Origin: an uncultured Phycisphaerales bacterium | GTDB taxonomy: Bacteria; Planctomycetota; Phycisphaerae; WQYP01 | Length of the DNA: 34,488 nucleotides | Assembly: GCA_903868035.1 (NCBI GenBank) | Contig: CAIPTQ010000061.1 | Coordinates: forward strand, 1-34,488 | Direction of reading: 5' to 3' | In this document: positions 8,235 to 15,420 of the stretch, one piece after another | Layout: every line of letters begins with the position of its first letter | How positions within the stretch are numbered: the first letter of the stretch is position 1 | Notes under the pieces: model-generated | Seen by the model: only the letters and a program-made list of their open reading frames with translations | Database searches by the model: none | Told to the model about the DNA's origin: nothing | Made by a program: the position numbers and the translations under genes

Positions 8235-8426
8235 CTATACTGCGCGAAGCTCCGCCGCGCGACGCACGCCGGGAATTTGGCCGCTGGTGAGGTCGGCGTA
8301 GAGGTCTTTGAGGTTTTCCTGAAGTTCATCAAGGCTTTCAGCCTGGGTCATGTAGTCCGGGAATTCCTCCAGGTACGCCAGATACATGTCGCCATCCTGC
8401 CAGAAAATGTACTTGGGTGTGGTCAT
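8235..8426 (-). CDS. hicB: HicB-like antitoxin, apparently without HicA partner
   Basis: The 63-residue protein has the compact HicB fold signature: YIFWQDGDMYLAYLEEFPDY, then TQAESLDELQENLKDLYADL. HicB proteins neutralise the HicA mRNA interferase and often repress their own operon. The start at the ATG at 8426 fits the family N-terminus; no strong ribosome binding site is seen. The expected hicA downstream (minus strand, below 8235) is absent: the stop is followed within 22 bp by the palindromic element and then the lipoprotein stub. No hicA-like frame lies upstream either. It may be an orphan, or a pair broken by the element. HicB-like proteins of this short type do also occur alone. Confidence 0.8.
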   Translation of the reverse strand: MTTPKYIFWQDGDMYLAYLEEFPDYMTQAESLDELQENLKDLYADLTSGQIPGVRRAAELRAV

Positions 8427-8464
8427 GGATTCATGGTATTGCTGGAGGGGGTGATACTTCAACG

Positions 8465-10897
8465 CTATTCCCCTGCCCTCCCCACCCGCACCCCCATCTC
8501 CGTCAACTCCACCGCCACCGCCCCATCCTCCGTATTCCACTCCCCCTCCGCCGGCGTCCCCGTCGCCCACGCCCCGCGCCCGCACCAAATCACGCTCCGC
8601 GCCCCATCGCCCGCGATCGCCCGCCGCACCGCCGCATCCCCCGCCCCGCGCTCCACCCCCGTAAACACCACAGCATCGCATGCCTCCGCCGGCAGCAGCG
8701 CCAATGCCCCTGCCGCCGCCGGATCGGCAAGCAGCACCCGCCGCCCCTGATACTCCAACCGCAGTATCAAGCCCCGCCGGCCCACATTGTCCCCCGCCGC
8801 CGGCGGCCACAGCACGTGCAACCGGCATCCGCCGCCCAAATCCAATACGTCGCCGGCATGCAGCGCCCACACAGGCACTCGCCCATCGACCGCCGCGGAT
8901 GCCACCTGCACCCCCGCCAGCGTCTCCTCACGCCTCTCCCACGATGCCCCGCTCACCCAAACCTGCCCCGGCCGACACGCCTCCAGCACCGCCCCCGCCG
9001 CACGGGCGTGCGTCACATCCAGCGCCGTCACGATCTGCCCCTCCACCCGCCGCACGCCCGCCACGCGCAGCGCCGGCTGCAACGCCGACGACAGCAGCGA
9101 CGACCCCTGCGCCGCCCCCGCATCAATCACCCACACCTCTCCCCCCGGCGTCCGCAGCACCAGACAACTCCCATCCCCCACGCTCAGCGCCGTCAACCGC
9201 ACCGCGCCCACGGGCAGCGTCAGCGCATACCATGCCGCCACCAGCACGGCCGCCGCCGCGCCCACGTTCACCATCACAGCCCGCGACACCGCCAGCCGCC
9301 GCCGCAGCGCCCACACCAGCAGCGCAGCATACAGGCACATCACCACCCACCCCGGCGGCGCGCGCAGCGGCATCGCCGCCCCGGGCAGTTGCGCCAGCAC
9401 CCCCACCAGCCAGATCATCGCCCGCCCCACGAATGCCGCCGGCCAGCTCAGCAACGCCCCGCCGCCCACCAGCTCCAGCAACAACTGCACCGCCGCCACC
9501 ACCATCGCCACGCTCACGATCGGCAATGCCGCCAGCCCGGCTAAAACCGCCCATAGATTCGCCTGCCCAAAGTGATACGCCACCAGCGGCACGGCCGTCC
9601 CCGCCCCGATCACATTCGCCGTCAGCACCAGCGCCACCCCCCGCGCCCCCCGCAGCCGCCACCGCGCCCACCGGCTGCGCGACAATTCCGCCACCAGTGT
9701 CAACCGTGCCAGCCACCCGCCAAAGATAGCCCCGTGTACCCGTGCCGAAAACAGGATCAACCCCGCCGTGGTCACGAAGCTCAGTTGAAACCCCGCATCC
9801 AGCAAATCCCTTGGCCGCAGGAGCACCACCACCACCGCCGCCGCCGCCACCATGTTCAGATACGCCCGCGGCCGCCCCAGCATCCGCGCCGCCACCACCA
9901 TCCCCAGTGCCACCGCCGCCCGCATGATTGGCGGCCCGCACGGCGTGGCCAGCACGTACAGCCCCACCACCCCCGCGATCAGCACCTCCCGCCAGCGCGG
10001 CCGCAGCGGCACAAACCGCAAAACGCCCCACACCAGGGCCGTGAAAAACACGATGTGGCTCCCGCTGATCGCCAATAGGTGCGCCACCCCCGCGTCCGTA
10101 AACGCCTGCGTCACATCCGCCATCGCCGGATCGCGATACCCCAGCAGCAATGCCGTCAGCGCCTGGGCCGCCGGCACGTCCTCCTGGATCAAATGCCCGA
10201 GCAGTTTCCCCCGCAGATACTCACGCATACGCGTCACCAGCGGCGCCCCGCGCGCCGCGGTCGCATCCCGCACCACCACGCCCGACGCCCGGGGCACCCG
10301 CATCTGCACAAACACCCGATCCGCCGCCAGCAGCGCCTGGGGATCAATCGCCCCCGGATTCATTGGCCCCGCCGGCCGCGCCAGCCACCCGTATACCTCC
10401 ACCTCCATTCCCGCCTGCAATTCCGCCCCCGGCATCGACTGCACCATCACATCCCCCGATGCCGCCGCCCACCCATGCTGCGTCCACACCTGCCGCACCC
10501 GCGCCAGCCAATGGCGATTCCCATACGCTCCCCCTCCGCCCGCCCCCGCGCTCTCCCCCGGCGCCACCAGCACCACCGCCCGCACCGCCGCCACGCGCTC
10601 CTCCTCCGGACTCGTCCAGCGCACCACATGGTCCGCTTCCACATAATTCTGATTCAGCACCCACACCCCCGCCCCGCCCAACACCAGCCCCACCCCCAGC
10701 GCCCCCTGCGCCAACATTCGCCACCCCCTGAGCTCCGCCACCACCCACCCCACCCACGCCGCGACAGCCACCGCCAGTATCACGCCCCCCATCCCCGCGC
10801 CCCAGCGCCCGCCCGCCACGCCGAGCAAAAACAATCCCGCCGCCGGAACCAATGGATTGGCCGCCAGAAAAGGTCGCTCTGCCTGCGTGTCGTTCAC
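8465..10897 (-). CDS. comEC: ComEC/Rec2-type DNA uptake channel with degenerate metallo-beta-lactamase domain
   Basis: The 810-residue protein starts at a GTG. Order of parts: two N-terminal helices and a DUF4131-type OB region (about 1-200), the Competence domain with YRDPAMADVTQAFTDAGVAH and LLAISGSHIVFF (about 250-280), many transmembrane helices to about 555, then a C-terminal beta-lactamase-like domain from LSVGDGSCLVLRTPGGEVWV. ComEC carries single-stranded DNA across the inner membrane in natural transformation. In active homologues the last domain has an HxHxDH metal site; here the matching place reads ALDVTHARAAG, and the later TGD-type motif reads LADPAA, so metal binding is probably lost. 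It is divergent from lutA and no other competence gene is near. Confidence 0.9.
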   Translation of the reverse strand: MNDTQAERPFLAANPLVPAAGLFLLGVAGGRWGAGMGGVILAVAVAAWVGWVVAELRGWRMLAQGALGVGLVLGGAGVWVLNQNYVEADHVVRWTSPEEERVAAVRAVVLVAPGESAGAGGGGAYGNRHWLARVRQVWTQHGWAAASGDVMVQSMPGAELQAGMEVEVYGWLARPAGPMNPGAIDPQALLAADRVFVQMRVPRASGVVVRDATAARGAPLVTRMREYLRGKLLGHLIQEDVPAAQALTALLLGYRDPAMADVTQAFTDAGVAHLLAISGSHIVFFTALVWGVLRFVPLRPRWREVLIAGVVGLYVLATPCGPPIMRAAVALGMVVAARMLGRPRAYLNMVAAAAVVVVLLRPRDLLDAGFQLSFVTTAGLILFSARVHGAIFGGWLARLTLVAELSRSRWARWRLRGARGVALVLTANVIGAGTAVPLVAYHFGQANLWAVLAGLAALPIVSVAMVVAAVQLLLELVGGGALLSWPAAFVGRAMIWLVGVLAQLPGAAMPLRAPPGWVVMCLYAALLVWALRRRLAVSRAVMVNVGAAAAVLVAAWYALTLPVGAVRLTALSVGDGSCLVLRTPGGEVWVIDAGAAQGSSLLSSALQPALRVAGVRRVEGQIVTALDVTHARAAGAVLEACRPGQVWVSGASWERREETLAGVQVASAAVDGRVPVWALHAGDVLDLGGGCRLHVLWPPAAGDNVGRRGLILRLEYQGRRVLLADPAAAGALALLPAEACDAVVFTGVERGAGDAAVRRAIAGDGARSVIWCGRGAWATGTPAEGEWNTEDGAVAVELTEMGVRVGRAGE

Positions 10898-10989
10898 ACC
10901 CTCACCCGCTTTAGAAAAATGAATCGGCGGATTTTACAGCAACCCGCGTCGTGTGCCATCCCACCCCGCAATTTCCCCCGCCTATCCGC

Positions 10990-10995
10990 TACAAT
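10990..10995 (+). promoter_or_regulatory. -10 box (TACAAT) of lutA, leaderless spacing
   Basis: TACAAT ends 6 nt before the ATG of lutA at 11002, which puts the expected transcription start on or next to the start codon. No Shine-Dalgarno sequence precedes this ATG. No good -35 box is seen. Confidence 0.5.
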
Positions 10996-11001
10996 GTCCT
11001 T

Positions 11002-11778
11002 ATGTCCGCTCCCATCCATGTCTCGCTCTTCGTCACCTGTCTGACCGACCTCTTCGCCCCGCACGTGGGCACGGCCACCGTCCGCGTTCTCGAGCATTTC
11101 GGCTGCACCGTCGATTTCCCCCAGGATCAAACCTGCTGCGGCCAGCCGCAATTCAACAACGGCTATCACCCCCATGCCGCCGACCTCGCCCGGCGCATGA
11201 TCCGCGTTTTTGCGCACAGTACACTCGTCGTCACGCCCTCGGCATCGTGCTGCGCCATGATCCGCCAGCATTACCCGGCCCTCTTCGCGGGCGACCCGGC
11301 CTGGCGCAAACCCGCCGCGGATCTCGCCGCCAAGACCTACGAACTCGTCGAATTCCTCACCCAAATCCTCAAAGTCGATCTCGCCGCGCTCGCGCTGCCA
11401 CGGCCCACCTCCGTCGCCTGTCATTACTCCTGCCACAACCGCGGCCTGGGCCAATCGCCCGAAGCCATCGCCGGCCTCATCGGCACACTCGGCAACGTCA
11501 CCACCCGCCCGCTGGAGAAGGCCGAGCAATGCTGCGGCTTCGGTGGCACCTTTGCCGTCAAATTTCCCGAAATCTCCGCCGCCATCGCCGGCGACAAAGC
11601 CGCCTGCGCCGCGCGCTGCGGTGCCGACGTCCTCCTGGTCAACGACGCCGGCTGCGCCCTGAACATCGCCGGCACCTGCCACCGCCAGGGGCAGAGCACC
11701 CAAATCCGCCACCTCGCCGAACTCCTCGCCAGCGCCATCGACCATCAAGCGCAACCGCACGCGGGAGGCCCCCCATGA
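11002..11778 (+). CDS. lutA: Lactate utilization protein A (cysteine-rich CCG-domain Fe-S subunit)
   Basis: The 258-residue protein carries two CCG (cysteine-rich) domains: DQTCCGQPQFNNGY with CHYSCHNRG in relation, and EQCCGFGGTFAVKFPEIS with NDAGCALNIAG. Such domains bind an unusual iron-sulfur cofactor, as in heterodisulfide reductase and GlpC. LutA works with LutB and LutC to oxidise L-lactate to pyruvate in the cytoplasm. I chose the ATG at 11002 because the protein begins SAPIHVSLFVTCLTD like its relatives; an in-frame ATG at 10951 would add 17 odd residues. The stop overlaps the lutB start in ATGA, so the genes are translationally coupled. Confidence 0.9.
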   Translation: MSAPIHVSLFVTCLTDLFAPHVGTATVRVLEHFGCTVDFPQDQTCCGQPQFNNGYHPHAADLARRMIRVFAHSTLVVTPSASCCAMIRQHYPALFAGDPAWRKPAADLAAKTYELVEFLTQILKVDLAALALPRPTSVACHYSCHNRGLGQSPEAIAGLIGTLGNVTTRPLEKAEQCCGFGGTFAVKFPEISAAIAGDKAACAARCGADVLLVNDAGCALNIAGTCHRQGQSTQIRHLAELLASAIDHQAQPHAGGPP

Positions 11779-13319
11779 AACCCATGGATACCCCCAAAAC
11801 TCGAAACTCGAAACTTGAAACTGGACACTCGTTCCCCCTGCCCATTTTCCACGTCGACTTCCGCGCTGCCGCCGCCGCCGCGACCGCCAACGAACCCCTC
11901 CGCCTCGCCACCACCGGCGCCGCCCTCAAAAAAGACGAGGGTCGCCGCAAGCTTTTGGCCGAACTGCCCAACCCCGACGCCCCCCGCGCCCTGGCCCGCG
12001 ACATCAAAGCCCACACGCTCGATCATCTTCATGACTACGTCGCCCAATTCGCCGAAAACGTCCGCCGCGCCGGCGGCACCGTGCATTTCGCCGCCACCGC
12101 CGCCGAGGCCAACCAGCAGATCATCGCCATCGCCCAACAAAACCACTGCCAGCTCATCGTCAAAGCCAAATCCATGGCCACCGAGGAAACCCAGCTCAAC
12201 ACGGCCCTCCTTGCCGCCGGCCTCACGCCCATCGAAACCGACCTGGGCGAACTGATCGTGCAACTTGCCGAGGACCGCCCCTCGCACCTGGTCATGCCCG
12301 TCATCCATATGAAGGCCCGGCAGATCGGCGAAATCTTCGCCAAGTTCTTCCACGTCCCCTTTACCGAAGACCCGCCCCGGCTCGCCGAGATGGCCCGCGT
12401 CTTTCTCCGCGACCGCTTCAACCAGGCCGACATGGGCGTCTCGGGGGTGAACTTCGGCATTGCCGAAACCGGCTCGATCGTCATATGCACCAACGAAGGC
12501 AACGGCCGCATGTGTACCAGCCGCCCGCGCATCCACGTGGCGCTCATGGGCATGGAAAAACTGTTGCCGCGCTTCGCGGACCTTTCAGTCTTCCTCAAAC
12601 TGCTGGCCCGCTGTGCCTCCGGCATCGCCATGACGCAGTACACCAACATCATCACCGGGCCGCGGCGGTCTGGCACACCCCACCATGCCGACGGGGGCGT
12701 CGGCACCACTCCCGGCGAACTGGACGGCCCCGAACAACTCCACATCGTCATCCTCGACAACGGCCGCGGGCGCATTCTCGACACCGAATACCGCGACACC
12801 CTCCGCTGCATCCGCTGTGCCGCCTGCCTCAATGCCTGCCCCGTCTACCGCACCATCGGCGGACACGCCTACGGCATCGCCCTCTCCGGCCCCATCGGCA
12901 CGCTGCTGGCCCCGCTCTTCAACGGCATGGACCACCACCTGGATTTCCCCCACGCCTCGAGCCTCTGCGGCGCCTGCCTCGAGGCCTGCCCCGTGCAGAT
13001 CGACATCCCTGAAATGCTCATCCGCATGAAGCGCGACCAGCTTCATCCAAAAACCACCCCGGGCCAGCCGCCGCCGCCCCCGCTCATTCCCGCGCCCCAG
13101 CGCCTCCTCTTCCGCCTGTGGACCTTTGCCCTCGCCGGCCCCTGGCGCTACCGCCTCAGCCAGCGCCTCCAGCGTTTCTTCCTCCGACACCTGGCCCCGA
13201 AAAAGGACGGCTGGATCACCACACTCCCCGGCCCCGCCCAAGGCTGGACCCAAGCCCGCGACTTCCCGCGCCCGCCCGCCCAATCCTTCCGAGACTTATG
13301 GAAGGAGCGACACAAATGA
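11775..13319 (+). CDS. lutB: Lactate utilization protein B (ferredoxin-type Fe-S protein)
   Basis: The 514-residue protein has an LUD domain (about 60-310, with GVNFGIAETGSIV and GRMCTSRPRIHV) and two 4Fe-4S sets: C345-x2-C348-x2-C351-x3-C355-P and C398-x2-C401-x3-C405-P. It passes electrons within the LutABC lactate oxidase. GGGAGG lies 7 nt before the ATG. Residues 8-16 (KTRNSKLET) come from a heptamer repeat array and lie before the conserved N-terminus (FHVDFRAAA), so a second in-frame ATG at 11784 also lies before the array. The C-terminus ends SFRDLWKERHK like family members. It overlaps lutC by 4 nt (ATGA). Confidence 0.93.
   Translation: MKPMDTPKTRNSKLETGHSFPLPIFHVDFRAAAAAATANEPLRLATTGAALKKDEGRRKLLAELPNPDAPRALARDIKAHTLDHLHDYVAQFAENVRRAGGTVHFAATAAEANQQIIAIAQQNHCQLIVKAKSMATEETQLNTALLAAGLTPIETDLGELIVQLAEDRPSHLVMPVIHMKARQIGEIFAKFFHVPFTEDPPRLAEMARVFLRDRFNQADMGVSGVNFGIAETGSIVICTNEGNGRMCTSRPRIHVALMGMEKLLPRFADLSVFLKLLARCASGIAMTQYTNIITGPRRSGTPHHADGGVGTTPGELDGPEQLHIVILDNGRGRILDTEYRDTLRCIRCAACLNACPVYRTIGGHAYGIALSGPIGTLLAPLFNGMDHHLDFPHASSLCGACLEACPVQIDIPEMLIRMKRDQLHPKTTPGQPPPPPLIPAPQRLLFRLWTFALAGPWRYRLSQRLQRFFLRHLAPKKDGWITTLPGPAQGWTQARDFPRPPAQSFRDLWKERHK
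11797..11823 (+). repeat. Heptamer array at the 5' end of lutB
   Basis: About four units of ACTCGAA/ACTTGAA encode TRNSKLET in lutB. The unit is the same as in the GH20 gene 6-7 kb away. Confidence 0.88.
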
Positions 13320-13945
13320 ATACCATGTCCCCCATCCCCGCGCCCCCGCCCCTCGTCGAATCCCTCATCCGCCAAGTCGCCCCCACGGCCAACCTCATCG
13401 ACCGCTGGATTGAACGCGCCACCTTCAGCTCCATCCATGTCCACCGCGCCACCGCGGATAAACTTCCCGCCGCCCTGGACCAATGCCTCGCCCCGCACCA
13501 GGTCACCCGGTCCATCCTCAACGCCCACGAACTCGAAGCGCGTTACGCCCTACCCGCCTACCTCGCCGCGCGCCACATCCAGGTCATCCCCTGGGGCGCG
13601 CCCGACTGCGTGCAATCCGCCTTCTCCTGCGAACTGTCCATCACGGATTGTCGCGCCGCACTTGCCGACACCGGCAGCGTCATGGTCTGGTCCGATCCCT
13701 CCTTCGGCCGCTCCTCCACCCTCGTCATCCCCATTCACATCGTCCTCCTCCCCGCCACGCGCATCCTCCCCGACCTCCTCGACGGCCTGGCCTTCATCCA
13801 GCGCGCCCACCCCAAATGCCTCCCCTCCAACATCGTCCTGATCAACGGCCCCTCCAAAACCGCCGACATCGAAATGAACCTCATCACCGGCGTCCACGGC
13901 CCCAAGCACCTGTATGTGCTGGTCATCGAAGACCATTGTTTGTAA
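13316..13945 (+). CDS. lutC: Lactate utilization protein C (LUD domain)
   Basis: The 209-residue protein is a stand-alone LUD domain, the third subunit of LutABC. It shows the family core: SSIHVHRATADKLPAAL, CELSITDCRAALADTGSVMV and LVIPIHIVLLPA, and ends in a conserved GVHGPKHLYVLVIED. GGAAGGAG precedes the ATG at 13316 by 8-9 nt. An earlier ATG at 13298 would overlap lutB further and is less likely. The stop TAA falls in a duplicated TGTTTGTAA unit, so the 3' end may have been set by a small repeat. Confidence 0.9.
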   Translation: MNTMSPIPAPPPLVESLIRQVAPTANLIDRWIERATFSSIHVHRATADKLPAALDQCLAPHQVTRSILNAHELEARYALPAYLAARHIQVIPWGAPDCVQSAFSCELSITDCRAALADTGSVMVWSDPSFGRSSTLVIPIHIVLLPATRILPDLLDGLAFIQRAHPKCLPSNIVLINGPSKTADIEMNLITGVHGPKHLYVLVIEDHCL

Positions 13946-13960
13946 TGTTTGTAACTGTTC

Positions 13961-14028
13961 GTAGTACAGGCTTTAGCCTGTCTTCTACGATCGCGATTTG
14001 CGCCCCAACAGCCTAAAGGCTGTACTAC
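13961..14028. repeat. 68-bp hairpin repeat after lutC (REP/MITE-like)
   Basis: GTAGTACAGGCTTTAGCCTG at 13961 is inverted at the other end (CAGCCTAAAGGCTGTACTAC, 14009-14028) with two mismatches. Each arm also holds a small palindrome (AGGCTTTAGCCT; GCCTAAAGGC), so the RNA could form a clover-like fold. It lies 15 nt after the lut operon stop. Confidence 0.8.
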
Positions 14029-14052
14029 AAACTTGCCCCCTTTCCCCGCAAA

Positions 14053-14086
14053 AATAAAAACGGCCAGGACGCATTGCCGTTTTATT
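14053..14086 (+). terminator. Terminator of the lutABC operon
   Basis: AAAACGGC and GCCGTTTT form a perfect 8-bp stem around an 11-nt loop, flanked by A-rich sequence on the left and TTTTATT on the right. It could act in both directions. Confidence 0.8.
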
Positions 14087-14240
14087 CAAACCAGTATGGC
14101 CACAAGGGCCTTTGGCAGCAGTTGATCGGCAGGTCGCTGGCCAAACCTGTCATCGGCCCGACGCGGCAAGCATATAACAAAAAACCGCGCCTCTCTCCGC
14201 CCGGGAATTCGCCGATAACACCGCAGGATCGCGGCTCTGA

Positions 14241-14246
14241 TAAGAT
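14241..14246 (+). promoter_or_regulatory. -10 box (TAAGAT) of rlmN, near-leaderless spacing
   Basis: TAAGAT ends 7 nt before the ATG at 14254, with no Shine-Dalgarno sequence. The arrangement is the same as for lutA at 10990. Confidence 0.45.
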
Positions 14247-14253
14247 GTCCCGC

Positions 14254-15420
14254 ATGGACAGCACCGAATCACTCGCCTTCCTGGGCCTGACCCTCGCCGA
14301 ATTCGCCGCCGCGCGCGGCCGGCATCCCCAGGGCCTCCGCGACGAATACCGCGCCGCCATGCGCACCGGCGCGGGCCTCACCCTGCCGGCCATCACCCGC
14401 CGCGTCGATGATCCCCACGACGGCACCATCAAGTTTTGCCTCCCCTGTAACGCGGGCATCCTGCCCGCCGCCCCGCCCGGCACCACCCCCGCCCCCCTCG
14501 AAACCGAATCCGTCATCATCCCCATGACCAGCTACCGCGGCACCAACTGGTACACCCTGTGCCTCTCCTCCCAGGTCGGCTGCCGCATGGGCTGCACCTT
14601 CTGCGAGACCGCCCGCATGGGCCTGCTGCACAATCTCACCGCCGGCGAAATCGTCCGCCAGCGCCTCGTCGCCCACCAAATCCGCTCCGCCCAGAAAGCC
14701 GCGACCCCCACTCTCGAACCGCCCCCCCAACTCCCCCACCGCCCCCGCAACCGCCGTTCCCGCCCCGCCGCGCTCCACGCCAATCATTCCTACTTCTCCG
14801 ACGGCATCCAGAACCTCGTCTTCATGGGCATGGGCGAGCCCCTCGACAACTTCGACCACCTCGTGCAGGCCATCCGCGTCCTGGCCGAGCCCCGCGGCAT
14901 GAACTTCCCCCACCAGCAAATCACCGTCTCCACCGTCGGCCGCATCGACGGCCTCCGCAAACTCGCGGCACTCGGCTGGCCCAACCTGCGCCTCGCCATC
15001 AGCCTCAATGCCGGCGATGACAAACTCCGCGACCAACTTATGCCCATCAACAAAGGCATGCCCCTGGCCGACCTCAAACGCACGCTGCTGGAATACCCGC
15101 TCTCCCCGCGCGGCCGCTATCTCATCGAGTATGTGCTCATCAAGGGCGTCAACGATTCCCCCGCCGATGCCGACGCCGTCGCCGCCTTCTGCTCTGGTCT
15201 GCGCTGCATTGTCAACTTGATCCCCTACAACCCCCAGCGCTTCGCCGCCTTCGAGACCCCCTCCCACGACACCCTTCTGGCCTTCATGGCACAACTCAAG
15301 TTCCACCACATTTTCGTCAAACGCCGCATCCCCCACGGCCGCGACCTGATGAGCGCCTGCGGCCAACTGGGCAACCCCGATATCCGCCGCCGCAAGTCCG
15401 GCTCACTTGATCCAGCTTAA
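14254..15420 (+). CDS. rlmN: RlmN-type 23S rRNA (adenine-C2)-methyltransferase, radical SAM
   Basis: The 388-residue enzyme methylates adenine C2 in 23S rRNA (A2503 in E. coli) and some tRNAs. The radical-SAM cysteines are C110-x3-C114-x2-C117 (CRMGCTFCETARMGLL); SAM binding shows VFMGMGEPLDN; the methyl-carrying cysteine is C369 in SACGQL. Two segments are unusual: CNAGILPAAPPGTTPAP (about 67-83), where the usual protein has a short turn, and a Pro/Arg-rich stretch (about 150-185) before FSDGIQNLVFMG. Both look like repeat-derived insertions in loops. An in-frame ATG at 14245 is a possible alternative start. The 3' end overlaps the convergent lipoprotein gene by 18 bp. Confidence 0.92.
   Translation: MDSTESLAFLGLTLAEFAAARGRHPQGLRDEYRAAMRTGAGLTLPAITRRVDDPHDGTIKFCLPCNAGILPAAPPGTTPAPLETESVIIPMTSYRGTNWYTLCLSSQVGCRMGCTFCETARMGLLHNLTAGEIVRQRLVAHQIRSAQKAATPTLEPPPQLPHRPRNRRSRPAALHANHSYFSDGIQNLVFMGMGEPLDNFDHLVQAIRVLAEPRGMNFPHQQITVSTVGRIDGLRKLAALGWPNLRLAISLNAGDDKLRDQLMPINKGMPLADLKRTLLEYPLSPRGRYLIEYVLIKGVNDSPADADAVAAFCSGLRCIVNLIPYNPQRFAAFETPSHDTLLAFMAQLKFHHIFVKRRIPHGRDLMSACGQLGNPDIRRRKSGSLDPA

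Noticed and set aside
8150..8332. A hicA gene downstream of hicB
   Set aside because: The 60-codon frame here is in part antisense to nothing coherent and shows none of the HicA fold residues (no G-[ST]-H-x-x motif).
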